Positions 1-10,012 of a stretch of DNA of 64,000 nucleotides are shown here, piece by piece. Under the pieces are notes generated by a model, which was given only the letters and a program-made list of their open reading frames with translations, was not told the DNA's origin and did no database searches. Numbering within the stretch: position 1 is the stretch's first letter; each line of letters starts with the position of its first letter. A program made the position numbers and the translations under genes. The stretch is from positions 3,038,001 through 3,102,000 of the forward strand of contig MU839828.1 of NCBI GenBank assembly GCA_030411725.1, given 5' to 3'. Source of the stretch: Echria macrotheca (lineage: Eukaryota > Ascomycota > Sordariomycetes > Sordariales > Schizotheciaceae).

Positions 1-642
1 TACCTAGGTAGGTAGGTAGTTTCCTCTCTGGCTAGACTCTATTAGCTTATTAGCTTGTTGGCTTCCGGTTCATCTAAGTGTAGGTTTGGGTTTAAGTCTG
101 GTGTAGATTATGAGTTGACCGCTCCGGCTTGTATACACACACGCACACACACACACGATCTTCCCCTTCTATGATATGGATGAGAACGACGACTTAGTGT
201 ACAACACAGTTCCCCTCACCTGTAAGGAGCAAGTATTGTCTCTGGTATTGTCCGGCTCTGCGCGACTAGGTAAGTGGGTACGTACGTATTTACGTAGGGG
301 TGCTGGACGGGTTATCTATCGAAGGTCAAAGTCATGAATTCCTGTCAATCACAATAACCCCCGCTTCTCGGGGGGCAGGGCAGAGGAAGTCAACGACGGA
401 TCGAGTGTGATTATTTTGGCTGGAAAAACGAGTTCTAGATCTGCTTACCCATCTTCAGGTCACGTCTGAATCTCATCTCGATGCGTCTCGAAACTCTTTC
501 TGAGGAAGCCTCTCTGTGAGCAGCACACTCTGTTTTCTTTCGATACTGTGTCACTTTCGTCTTGGGTGCTAAAAGAGGTTTTTGATTGCAATACTAGGTA
601 CGAATCGAATACCCCTACATACCTCCCTCACCAGACCCCATC
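1..642. other. Intergenic; short simple repeats only
   Basis: No convincing coding sequence is seen. A (TAGG)n tract lies at about 3-20 and a CA-type microsatellite at about 134-156. The interval is downstream of the HeLo-E2 gene and probably holds its 3' UTR. Confidence 0.6.
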
Positions 643-2992
643 TTATATTGTCTGAGCTCTCCTAATCCAACGAGATCCTCCCACCAAGACCAGAGCCCGG
701 TATTCTTCATCCACACTGGAATCGACTGACAGCTCTCTCAACTGTTTTAGGGCTTCTTCGAGATCAAACTCACCAGCCTCCTCGCCATCATTGAATACAC
801 TCGCTGATATCGAATCCATACCGCCCTCTGTCTCGCCATAGAACGACCGGCCACCAGAGATTTTGGGTAAAGCCGGCATGTATTCGAGACCGCCTTTCTC
901 ATAGGCGTACGGGGGTACGGTTTCGTCGTAGCTCCAAATGGGCAGGAATCCAGTTCGATGGGGATCAGAGAGAGTAATGCCCATGTAAGGAATGTGTTCT
1001 GTTCGAGTCTCGACCCCGGAGTCCACGGCTTTATCAGACCCACGCTGGAGAGCTTCGACACCGTTGTAGGCACGCTTGAAAGCCCGACGAGCACGGTCGA
1101 AGGCCTGACGAGCTTCAACACCGTCGGAGGTACGGTTGAAGACTAAATGAGCTTCACCACGTTCCAGGTCCGCAAAGTCTGATTCCACTTCCATGGAGGA
1201 GCTTGAAAAGACACCATGATAAATATTCATGACGGACTGGGTCTTTGGTTGAGTTGTAGTGAAAATCGGCTCTGTTGACGGCTCTTGCTCCTCGTCCGCA
1301 AAAACCAAATCCTTCGGCGCATTCCTGTCGAGAGCATACCGCGTAGTATACAGCCGCGCCGCTTGAACATAGCTGCTGTAGTCCGTGATATACGTCGCGG
1401 CAATCTCGGGCACTAGCGGATCGTCCACGTTGGGATGGGCAAGTAGCCCGCATATAGCCACCAAGACGGCCCCGAGAGAATAGCTGTTGTTCCTGTTCTC
1501 GGAAAACCATGGCCGGCCTGGGACGGGGATTGTGCCCATATAAGCCCGCAGGTTTTCGTCATTCCACCAATCCTGGTAGTTGGCGCACAGCTTTCCATTG
1601 CAGTCGACGTTGGGATGGTAAATCCTAGTCTGGAACCGGAGCATCGGTGGTTTATCGACTGTGAGCTTGACAGTAAGCCAGAAGATACCGCCTTCATAGG
1701 GAGTGTCGGGAGGCCCCTCGATGCTAGCGACCAAGCAGTCGAGGCGATCTTCGGCCAGCGCGGCGCTGATGAATGGAACGTTGGCTCTTCGTATGGCTCT
1801 CAGCTCCACGAATGCCCGTTGCGCAAGTGAACTCCCTTTGTCTGCGTGATAGAGGAGCGTGGCCGACCCCGAGGTCCATGCTTCTTCGTCCGCCTCTTTT
1901 ATGGGCTTCAATTTCAGCCCATATGATACATCACCCGAAGTGAACCGCGGCTCTCTCGGTTGCGAGTCTCGTTGGCTCGCCAGAGAAGCCATCCACCTCT
2001 GATGCTGAGGCACTTGGGTTCCGGGATCCTGCGGGAATGATGGTTCCTGCTGTGTGCTTGATGAAGGGACACCAGTCTCAAGCGTAGGTTGTGCTTCAGC
2101 ACCTGAATGGGCGGTTGATCTGTGTGAAATTGACATCGCGACTCGTGGATGAGTTGGTGCGGTACAAAAGGACTGGCTCGGCGCAGACGAAATGGTCCTG
2201 GTTCCCGAGTGCTCGATTATCAACATTCTTAGGCTTGCTGAGTCGGATATTGCCTTGAGCATCGAAGACGTATTGTCCTTGGACGAAGAGGCATTGTCGT
2301 TGGACGACACGACCTGCAGAAGTCGGAGGCTTTCCGTGTCCGACAAAGACTGAATCTCCTCGATGAGAACAGCCTGTTGTCGCTCAAGAAGACCATTTTT
2401 CAGAGCCGACGTGACCCTTTCGAGACCGTCGAGGATCTCGGTAATGTCGGTGATGAGTTTTCTGAATTGGTCGTAGTCATGTACTGACCAGCGAGTAACT
2501 TTCCAGGTGGATGTCTGCTTCTGGTTTTGCCTCAACCGGGCCTTGAACTTGTCGAACTGGGACCGGAAGATAACCATCCCCTTCGAGGAGCTCTCTAAAG
2601 CGTCACCTGCGGGCGTTTTATCGTTTGCCTCATATCGTCCCGTGATGACGTCCGCCTTGGACAAGAGATTCCGAAGATGATACAAGTTGGCTTCAATCGC
2701 TGGTCGAATATCTGGGCGCTCGAGTGCCGGATGCGTCCCGACGCCCGTTCCATTGTTGGACACGAGACCTAGGGTTTCTCCCCAGATCACCAGACGGATT
2801 TGCTGGAGAGAGAGCTAGTACTGTGAGAACAGGAGCTGGATCAAGAAAGAAAGCGCATTGTACCTTGGCGCAGAGGAGATCAAACTCCTCGCTGAAATCT
2901 TTCGCCCGCACGACAATATCGAAGTTTTCGATACACGATTTGAATAGTCCGGCAATTCCCAGTGTCCCCAGAACCAAACCGGCAACCTCCAT
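643..2992 (-). CDS. HeLo-domain / ubiquitin-conjugating enzyme (E2) fusion protein
   Basis: Two exons: 2992-2864 and 2814-643. The 49-bp intron (2863-2815, GTACAA...TAG) joins in phase 0 and gives 766 aa. Residues 1 to about 190 match the HeLo (prion-inhibition and propagation) fold: an N-terminal MEVAGLVLGTLGIAGLFKSC hydrophobic helix, then LLCAK, LSLQQIRLVIWGE across the splice, and the late WSVHDYDQFRKLITDI motif. Only this acceptor restores the LSLQQ stretch expected in the family. About 373-537 is an E2 (UBC) core: PPDTPYEGG, YHPN, then NGKLC with the candidate catalytic Cys453 at the normal distance from HPN, and DPLVPEIAATY. About 20 extra residues follow the Cys region. The C-terminal tail holds a GVEA-type repeat. 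HeLo domains are helical membrane-targeting modules of fungal cell-death and NLR-like proteins; E2s carry ubiquitin as a thioester. The fusion suggests ubiquitin-linked regulation or output, which is inference. The domain calls are firm and the role is unknown. Confidence 0.87.
1021..1140. repeat. Two 60-bp tandem units inside the HeLo-E2 coding sequence
   Basis: The 30-bp segments 1051-1080 and 1111-1140 differ at only a few positions and lie exactly 60 bp (20 codons) apart. On the protein they give the repeated GVEA-containing segments of the C-terminal tail. This is an in-frame coding minisatellite with two diverged copies. Confidence 0.6.
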
Positions 2993-3336
2993 GTCTGCAA
3001 GGCTGTCGTCGTTAGCTGCTCCGGCGGACCATAGAATATAACAGAGGCGACGCTATCGAACGAATAGTCCAAGGACACCGCTGACTTGTCTGGACGATGA
3101 AAATTGGCGACGGAATTGATAACGAGGATCGATGGTGACAGCCTCGCAAGGCGGTCACAGGTTATCACGTGTGTGCCGGATCAGCCCAACAGGGCTGTGC
3201 ATACGCAGCCAATCGGAACAATTATTGGCAGCGTTGAAGCCTAAGGGCAAGGCCATTCTTTCTGGGCCGAGTGAGTGCGCGGAGAACAGGTCGTGGTGGC
3301 CGCTTTCGAACCTCCTATTTCCATCTCGACTCTGCT
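2993..3336. other. Intergenic between HeLo-E2 and F-box genes
   Basis: This 344-bp interval lies upstream of the HeLo-E2 start and downstream of the F-box gene, both on the minus strand. It should hold the HeLo-E2 promoter. No further gene is seen. Confidence 0.55.
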
Positions 3337-5346
3337 CTATCGGCCGGCCCCTGTCCCCGAGTTCGAGGTCCTCCACTGGCCGGTTATTACATTGAACTGG
3401 TCATCTAGCCGTTGATGAGGATCTTGCTGATAGTTCCTGCCCTCGGACCCAAATTCCGTTTTCACAGCCCACAGGGGAGGCAGTGTGTACGAACGATCCT
3501 CCCGCCCCCCGAGCCGTCCATCTCCCGTCTCCATAAACCTCGGATCCAATGCCTTGGAGCTATACCCTACTCCGACTGCCGTGCTGTCCCTCCAACCGTC
3601 AAACCCAAAATTGGGGTCGCCAACACGCTCGTTGCCAAAGGGTTCTAAGTTCGCCTCAACGATTCCGCCAGAAGTTCCGATGTAGAAATTCGGCGAGACA
3701 TCGGAGGCTCGGGATAGCGACCAAATGGCGATCTCGTCGCTGACATGGCGACCCCTAGCGTGCAGATTTCGAGCTACGTTGCGTCCGAAATTCTCGTAGA
3801 ACTGAAGAATTTGAGTCTTCTGAATCGCGCGAGCCAGGAGAAAGCGCGCGTTAGGCCTGTTGTAGGCGTGTCTAGACAGACCGTGCCACCGGCAAGCCTT
3901 CCCAAGTACGTGGTCGCATCGCGACCCTGTGAACGCCCTGTCCGAGGAAAAGTTGGCCGGGTCCTTGAGCAATGGCTGCCCAGGAGTCGGATGCGGAACC
4001 TTGTCGGCGCAGGGAAGCCCTAGAGTATGATAATACCCCTTATTCCAACGAAAGTCGAATATCCTGATGGACCCGCCATCCATGCCACCTCCAACAAATC
4101 TCTCGGTCCCGTAGGTCATCAGAACTTCCATCATCGCTGTTGGGTCCACATCATCTTGGTAGACCATGTCGAAGGCGGAAGGCGTCCGCAGATCTTGCAG
4201 TCTGCAGGTGCCATCACGCCAGGCGCTGAGAAGCAGCGACGTTCCTCCTTTGCTGGAAGACTCCGGTTTGACCGGCTGTAGTGAATGCGGACAGATGTTT
4301 CCGTATTCGATGCCGTACGAACTTTCAAGCCTCGCGTTCTTGGACGCGGCATGGAGGGACCAGCCGGACGGCGTGATTGATATGTACTGAAGGGGCTGGC
4401 TAGACCCCTTCAGAGCCAAAGCCAGGGTATCGCCTTGCCCCATCCAAGTTGCATGGCATAGTGTTGCTTGATCGAAGTTGATGTCGCGAGCTGCGGGCAG
4501 ATCTGTGAGGCCATACCGTGCCAAAGGCGAAACATCAGTCGCGTCGTCTGACGGGACTTTGTACACTAGGACAGCAGATTTGGTGGCTGCCGCGATGAGG
4601 CTCTCGGAGTTCACCGGTACAATGTCGACAGAGCCGATGCCGTTGCGTTCAGGCCATGGGTTGAGTGCGGTGCCCAGCTCGGGGTCCCCAGAAGATCCGG
4701 TATCGAAGCGAACCAGCGTTTGCCCGAACCGATCCAGCTCTGCGGATAGCAGCGTCAGCTCTCCGTTGTCCCGGCCGGTCAGGAAAGCACGGTCGCCATT
4801 GTAGGCGGTGCCGTCTTTCAGTATCGACATCGCAGTCACGTCGTCGCGACCTGCCACATAGCCCATTTCCGCCCCTCCTGACCGAGCCCACTTCACCCAG
4901 CCCGGGTCGTCCGGCCTTGCTCTCTGGCGGTACCTTGCAACGATTTCCTCCCCCGCACCCCATAGAACCATCTCTTCCTGGGTGTCCAGGTCGAAATGAG
5001 CCTGGACGATGGGCTGGAACGAACCAGACCGCCTTGAATTCGATCTTTGGCTTGGTGCGTCTGGGCGGAGACTCTGAAACTGGAGGGCTCGCCGGTCCCA
5101 ACAGCGACTCTGCCACGTCAGAGAGTCGGCCAGCTGTCGCCATGATAGACCACCGGAGGTGGACGGGACCGGTATGGAGAGTGAATTGAACCGGTTCCTG
5201 ACGAAAATGCGCCATCCCTCGTTCGAGATAAGACGGCTGAGTCTGCGGTTCATCAAGGCGAGAGCCCGGAGATCGCGGGCGGCATCGAGATGTTTGATTA
5301 CGATGACCAAGACATCGCCGGGCAGATCTGAGAGTGTTGGTTTCAT
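3337..5346 (-). CDS. F-box protein with WD40-like C-terminal region
   Basis: Single exon of 669 aa from the ATG at 5346; the upstream in-frame extension begins only at TTG. Residues about 5-50 are an F-box (LSDLPGDVLVIVIKHLD, then the MNRRLSRLI helix), which binds Skp1 in SCF ubiquitin ligases. The remainder looks like a degenerate beta-propeller, with repeated short segments such as LLLSAWRDGTCRLQDLRTP and GGGMDGGSIRIFDFRW. That part probably recruits the substrate. Length and layout fit the fungal F-box/WD class, but I do not recognise a named orthologue. It lies in tandem with the HeLo-E2 gene on the same strand, 344 bp apart, so two ubiquitin-pathway proteins are neighbours; whether they cooperate is inference. 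Confidence 0.85.
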   Translation of the reverse strand: MKPTLSDLPGDVLVIVIKHLDAARDLRALALMNRRLSRLISNEGWRIFVRNRFNSLSIPVPSTSGGLSWRQLADSLTWQSRCWDRRALQFQSLRPDAPSQRSNSRRSGSFQPIVQAHFDLDTQEEMVLWGAGEEIVARYRQRARPDDPGWVKWARSGGAEMGYVAGRDDVTAMSILKDGTAYNGDRAFLTGRDNGELTLLSAELDRFGQTLVRFDTGSSGDPELGTALNPWPERNGIGSVDIVPVNSESLIAAATKSAVLVYKVPSDDATDVSPLARYGLTDLPAARDINFDQATLCHATWMGQGDTLALALKGSSQPLQYISITPSGWSLHAASKNARLESSYGIEYGNICPHSLQPVKPESSSKGGTSLLLSAWRDGTCRLQDLRTPSAFDMVYQDDVDPTAMMEVLMTYGTERFVGGGMDGGSIRIFDFRWNKGYYHTLGLPCADKVPHPTPGQPLLKDPANFSSDRAFTGSRCDHVLGKACRWHGLSRHAYNRPNARFLLARAIQKTQILQFYENFGRNVARNLHARGRHVSDEIAIWSLSRASDVSPNFYIGTSGGIVEANLEPFGNERVGDPNFGFDGWRDSTAVGVGYSSKALDPRFMETGDGRLGGREDRSYTLPPLWAVKTEFGSEGRNYQQDPHQRLDDQFNVITGQWRTSNSGTGAGR

Positions 5347-5944
5347 TTTGGGCAATGCAGGTTGTAAAATGAGTTTTGACTGAATTTTCTGGGAGAACAG
5401 GCAGTCTGAGGTAGAAATCGTAGAAATCGAGGAAGGAGCGAGGTGCTGTTTTTATTCATGACATAATAAGCCAGCCGTCCGCTGGATTGCCAAGCCAATG
5501 ACCAATGAGCCTGGAAGACTCTGTTTGTATGAGTCGATTAGGCACACTCTAAACATGTTACTCAGTCGCAGCTTTGTTTGCCAATTCTGAGTCAAAGACG
5601 GGCGGTGTGTAACCGCACCGACCATTCAGGGCTCTCGACCAGATTCCATCCACTATGCAGTCACTGCGGCTCCATTCATCAACTGCGCATTCGACTCGGA
5701 ACAGAGCATGCTAATTGCAATCCAAGCCACTTGCCGTTATGCTACCCTAGATAGTTCTAATCCTTTGCGCCAATCCGATTCTGCATGTATATCCTTCCTG
5801 CTGCGAGACCCGCAGCATCACACCTCCACCCGAACTCCGCCGGCTACTGCAAGAAAAGACGAGCCCGAGCATGCTCCAGCAAAGCTGACGCTGGAATGGT
5901 ATCCATGATCCGACCAAACTCCCCCCGATGCCCAATCAAATCAC
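5347..5944. other. Intergenic (F-box promoter side)
   Basis: About 0.6 kb upstream of the F-box start and downstream of the next minus-strand gene. No coding signal or structured RNA was recognised. Confidence 0.55.
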
Positions 5945-8198
5945 TTATGCGCCTATCCTGTCCGCTGCCCCGATGGATTTCCTCTCTCTTGCACTTCCAC
6001 TCCCGTATAGAACCTCCATCAACTTTCCCTTTTGTCTCGATCTGACGCCCTCCAGATATACCCCGACGTCCTCGAGTCCTCGGATTTGTTCCTCCAAAGT
6101 CAAGGTACTTCCATTCGTCGACCTTACGAGCGGCGACACTAGCTTTTGCCTCAGGTTCTCGAGGTTGGCCTTGAGAGCCAGGAGCTTGTGGTTATGTTCG
6201 ACCAGAATCCCTTTGTTTCTGACGGTCTTTTCTCTGACGTTTTGCAACAACAGACGGTTCTTCTCGTATTTCCTGACATCACTCGCCTTCGCACCTAGAA
6301 TTCGCGTCCACAACGAAGACAACAGGTCCGAATGCTGCTCATCTTCGAGCGACGCTTCCCGTATTACGGTGCGGGCCAGGTTGAGGAACTGCTGGTCGAT
6401 GGCTTCGAAGAGAGCAAACAACGCAAGGCTATGCTGCAGCTCGTTGCTGATGGCCTCCTCCAATATGGCCACAAATTCGTGGAATGTGCGCTGCAAAGTT
6501 TGCTTCGTTCGCTGGGGAGTTGACGGTCCAAAAACAGACATGGCCACCAGCCCAAGACGAGTGGGTTCGCCCGTCGATGAGTCCTCGAGAACACCGGCAT
6601 TGCAGAGCATGTTGTGGACATTGTCGAAAACGGTGGCAAACGGAGGCAAAGGCATCTGCTGAAGCCGTGAGAGCTCGCGTCGCGCCCAGTCCATGACGAT
6701 AAGAATACCGTCGATGTCGCCGTCGACATTGGCGAAGAACTTGGTCAGCTCAATGGCGAGCGTTTTCAAACTGTCGCTCAGATCGTCAAGCTCCTGAACA
6801 ATGATGGGCGCCGACGTCAAATTGCTACCGCGCACGCTTTCGCCCAAGTCCCAGACCGCGACGCTCGTTGCCTGCAGGTCACCAACTTGTTGGACGCCGT
6901 TCTCCGAATAGTATATCAGCGGCTCGAAGGAACGTGCGACTCCCGCGACCTTTACGAGGTCGGGGACGGGTCGCATTGACGCCGGTTCCCAGAGGGACCG
7001 CAACGCAGCCCACGCCAGAATCGCAACCACGGACGACACGGCCACCGACACCCAAGAGCCGGTCGTCGTCCGCACGGCCCGACGTATAAAGTTGATCGCC
7101 AGGTCAATCGGCTCGGTCCTTTGTTGGACCTCTGCTCGAACAGCAAATCGGATATCTGTCTAGGTGAGCGATGGGTCGCGCGCATATCGGAACAACTTAC
7201 AGTTTTGATTTGCGGCCGGGATTTCGAGGCCGGCATCGGGCTTCTCCTTCTTGATCTTTGCGACCTCATCGATGAATTGCCGGGCTATATAGAACTCGGG
7301 CTCCGGACTCCTCTCTTTCTCTGGCGACACACTCCCCGGTAACCTCGTCCTTGCCGCCTTTGCGAGAATTTTGTCCCCTTCGTCGGCGCTCTCGTAGCAT
7401 TCCGGGCTTGACTCCCTGGACGATAGCATCTCCTCGAAGTCGTAACCGCCGCCGCCGAGACCTCCAGATAACCCATCACTCTTGCGCCAGAAGCCGCTGC
7501 TGCGGTCGCCGTTTCCGAGGCGCCTCCATGCCGGAGGGCTGTAGCCACCCGAGGACTCTCCTTCCGAATCCCCGTCCAGTATCTCGCTCACCGTGTCGTC
7601 GCTCCGAAACCCCGAGTGCGCCGATGGGTAGCCGAACGCTTGACGGGGCTGGTGATACAGGTGGGGACTGCCCGGCATCGACGGCTCGAAGTCCTCCAGT
7701 GATGCGTCGAGCTGGTCGAGCGGGTTGTGGATCGCTGTTGCCGCCATGGCGGGAGCTGCTCCGGCTTCTGCTGCCGCCGCTGCTGAACAGGCTGGGTCGT
7801 TGCGGCAGCTGTTTCTTCTGGACCACTTTCTCCTTTTCCCTTTCCTTTTCCTTGACCTTTTCCTTCTTGATCACGTCGTAGTGCGCGTAGTTGGTGATCA
7901 GCGGCGGTAGTGGACTCGTCTCGATGGTGCGCCGTCGGACGGGTTGGTCGAAGTCCTCCTCGTCCTCCTCCTCGTAGATTGGCGTGATGCGCGATGCGCG
8001 CTGCGGTCTTGCGACGCTCTTGCTGCTGAAGTCGAAGGTGAAGAACCAGGACCGGATCGCGCTGAGCGGCGGTAGGTAGATGTAGACGAAGACGAGCAGC
8101 AGAGTCAGGGATGCGATCCAGGCGCTCGGCGCAACGTTTATGCTCAGCAGCGACACATGTAGCTCGTTGTGGACGGTGAAGAAGGACTGCATCGGCAT
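5945..8198 (-). CDS. Two-TM, coiled-coil membrane protein of unknown function; frame break near N-terminus
   Basis: The part from 8198 (MPMQSFF start) to about 7800 encodes a membrane segment (SAWIASLTLLLVFVYIYL) and then an acidic and a Lys/Glu-rich stretch. From 7747 downward the coding-like sequence continues in another frame (MAATAIHNPLDQLD...), runs to 7201, is spliced over a 45-bp intron (7200-7156, GTAAGT...CAG), and ends at 5945. The last exon holds a second membrane segment (WVSVAVSSVVAILAWAALRSL) followed by about 330 mostly helical residues with heptad-like character. No intron with acceptable signals explains the frame change between about 7870 and 7476. Either the sequence carries an indel, or these are two genes with the second starting at ATG 7747. 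I do not recognise the family and propose no function. Confidence 0.6.
7156..7200 (-). other. Spliceosomal intron (45 bp) in the membrane-protein gene
   Basis: The donor GTAAGT begins at 7200 and the acceptor GACAG ends at 7156. Joining AACT to ATATCC keeps the frame open and gives N-Y-I-R-F-A-V-R ahead of the second membrane segment. Confidence 0.7.
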
Positions 8199-10012
8199 CG
8201 GAGCTGGGGTCCGCTGCGTTTCGCGGTCGGTGCGGTTCACGCAAGGCCGGAGGTAAGGGGGAAGGGGGGTAGGGAGGGGTAGGGGGGGAGGAAAACAGCT
8301 GGGGCTGGGGCTGGTGGTGGTTGTGGTGGTGGGAGAGATAGGGGAGATGGGACGAGTGGGGGGGGAACCAGTTCTCTCTGTTTTTGTTGGAATGAGATCC
8401 AATCAATTCGGCCGAGGGGGGCGTGATGCGATGATGATGAAAAAGAGGCGGGGATATCGCGTCGCGATTCCGTAAAGGTACTCTGGAAGAAAGCAATTTG
8501 TAGTTCCGTTATATGAAAAGAAGATGAAGAGAAGAGGAAGAAAAAAAAGAGTCACACAATTATTGGGTTCTGGTTATTCCAATCCATCCATTCATCGAGA
8601 ACTGGCCTGGCCTGTTGAGTCGACGAGCCACGAGGGTGAGGGAGAGAGAGGTGTGTGTGAAAGACGCCCCAAAAATGAGAGGCTGGGAGTTGACGGGAGT
8701 TGACGGGAAGTTGTCCACTCGAGTCTGCCACGCATGAGAGGGGAGAGAGGGCGACGCGGAGCCAACCAACCAAACAACCCCTCGCTCACACTCACCACTC
8801 TGCCCCGCGTGGTACCTAGACTAACTGCGGCCGCGTTTTGCGCGACCACTCACCACGACTTGGGTTTGTTTGGTGTCCAATCAATTTTTGGGGGCCTGGG
8901 GCGTTTTTGATTCGTTGGCTTGGTGACTTAGTGAGCACTGGAGTCTGGAGGTCGTGTTTCACTAGGTAGGTAGCGTGCTCTGTTACTGGGGGATGTTTTG
9001 GTGGTGGAGAGGTTGGGACCTGCTTGGGAGGTGGGGTTCGGAGATAATTCCTGAGTTGAGTGGTTCCCAACAGCTTCCCAGCCTACCTAGCAATTGCCGT
9101 TTACGGGGTTTACAGAGTATGGGGATTTTGATGTATTGCACGGGTGTTTATTCCTATGGGCACCAACGGGTCATCTTCTCGGTCGTTGGGTTATCTTTTC
9201 GATGTAAAGAAAGAGAGTCAGAGAGAGGCAGGGGGTCACGGGGGTGTAAGTGGTGACTCCTCAGGCCAAGACTTGATGGACTGGGGCTGCATGGTGGAAC
9301 TTGCGGTGGTTTCACCGTCCCGATGTCGAGTACACACCGGACACCATATACCTTAGATTTGTCTAGTTAAGAAGGAATAACTACATACAAACCACCTCGT
9401 TAACACGCGCTGTAGAGATGAGTGCTCCGCCTTCTGGCGATGTTTCCACAGCACTCTACCCGAACTACCCTAGCTGTCCGAGAGCTTATCGTTATCTCAC
9501 CTAGACTACACCCTTACCAGAGGTTGGGCCAAGCTCACAGTTACTTGAAGATCCCAAGCCGAGTCTAAGGAAGTACTCGTGGACTTCAACCCTACGAGTC
9601 TACGGAATAGTTACAGATACTTCCCTAGAATACACTTTGATGCATAGCCGTTAGCAACCCGTCCTCTCAGCATGGCCGATACCCGGACACACACAGTCTG
9701 AGAACCCCCAAACCACTCACATTCAGCCGGTCAACGTATTCATAAACATTCACACACCACACAAGACACAACTCACCAAGCATTTACACCGGAACATCGA
9801 AGCGGTTGAAGCCATCAAAATTCATAACGCTCATAATATTTTCTCAGGCGCCCAATCAAACCATGACTTCCAGTATCCCGCTATTGTGTAAATACTACAA
9901 TTCCAGACCAAAACCTCGCAAAAAACACAAAGAGCCGCCAGGATAAAATTCAAGCGCTCAAGTCCATGCGTTGCTGGTATTCCCCGGCCGACCACATAAA
10001 AATATCAGGAGT
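8199..10012. other. Gene-free interval, 1.8 kb
   Basis: The part near 8250-8350 is low-complexity G-rich/T-rich on the plus strand and probably belongs to the promoter or 5' UTR of the membrane-protein gene. Short open frames at 8552-9356 show no recognisable motif or codon pattern. The 9360-10012 part is the likely 3' region of the stress-protein gene. Confidence 0.5.
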
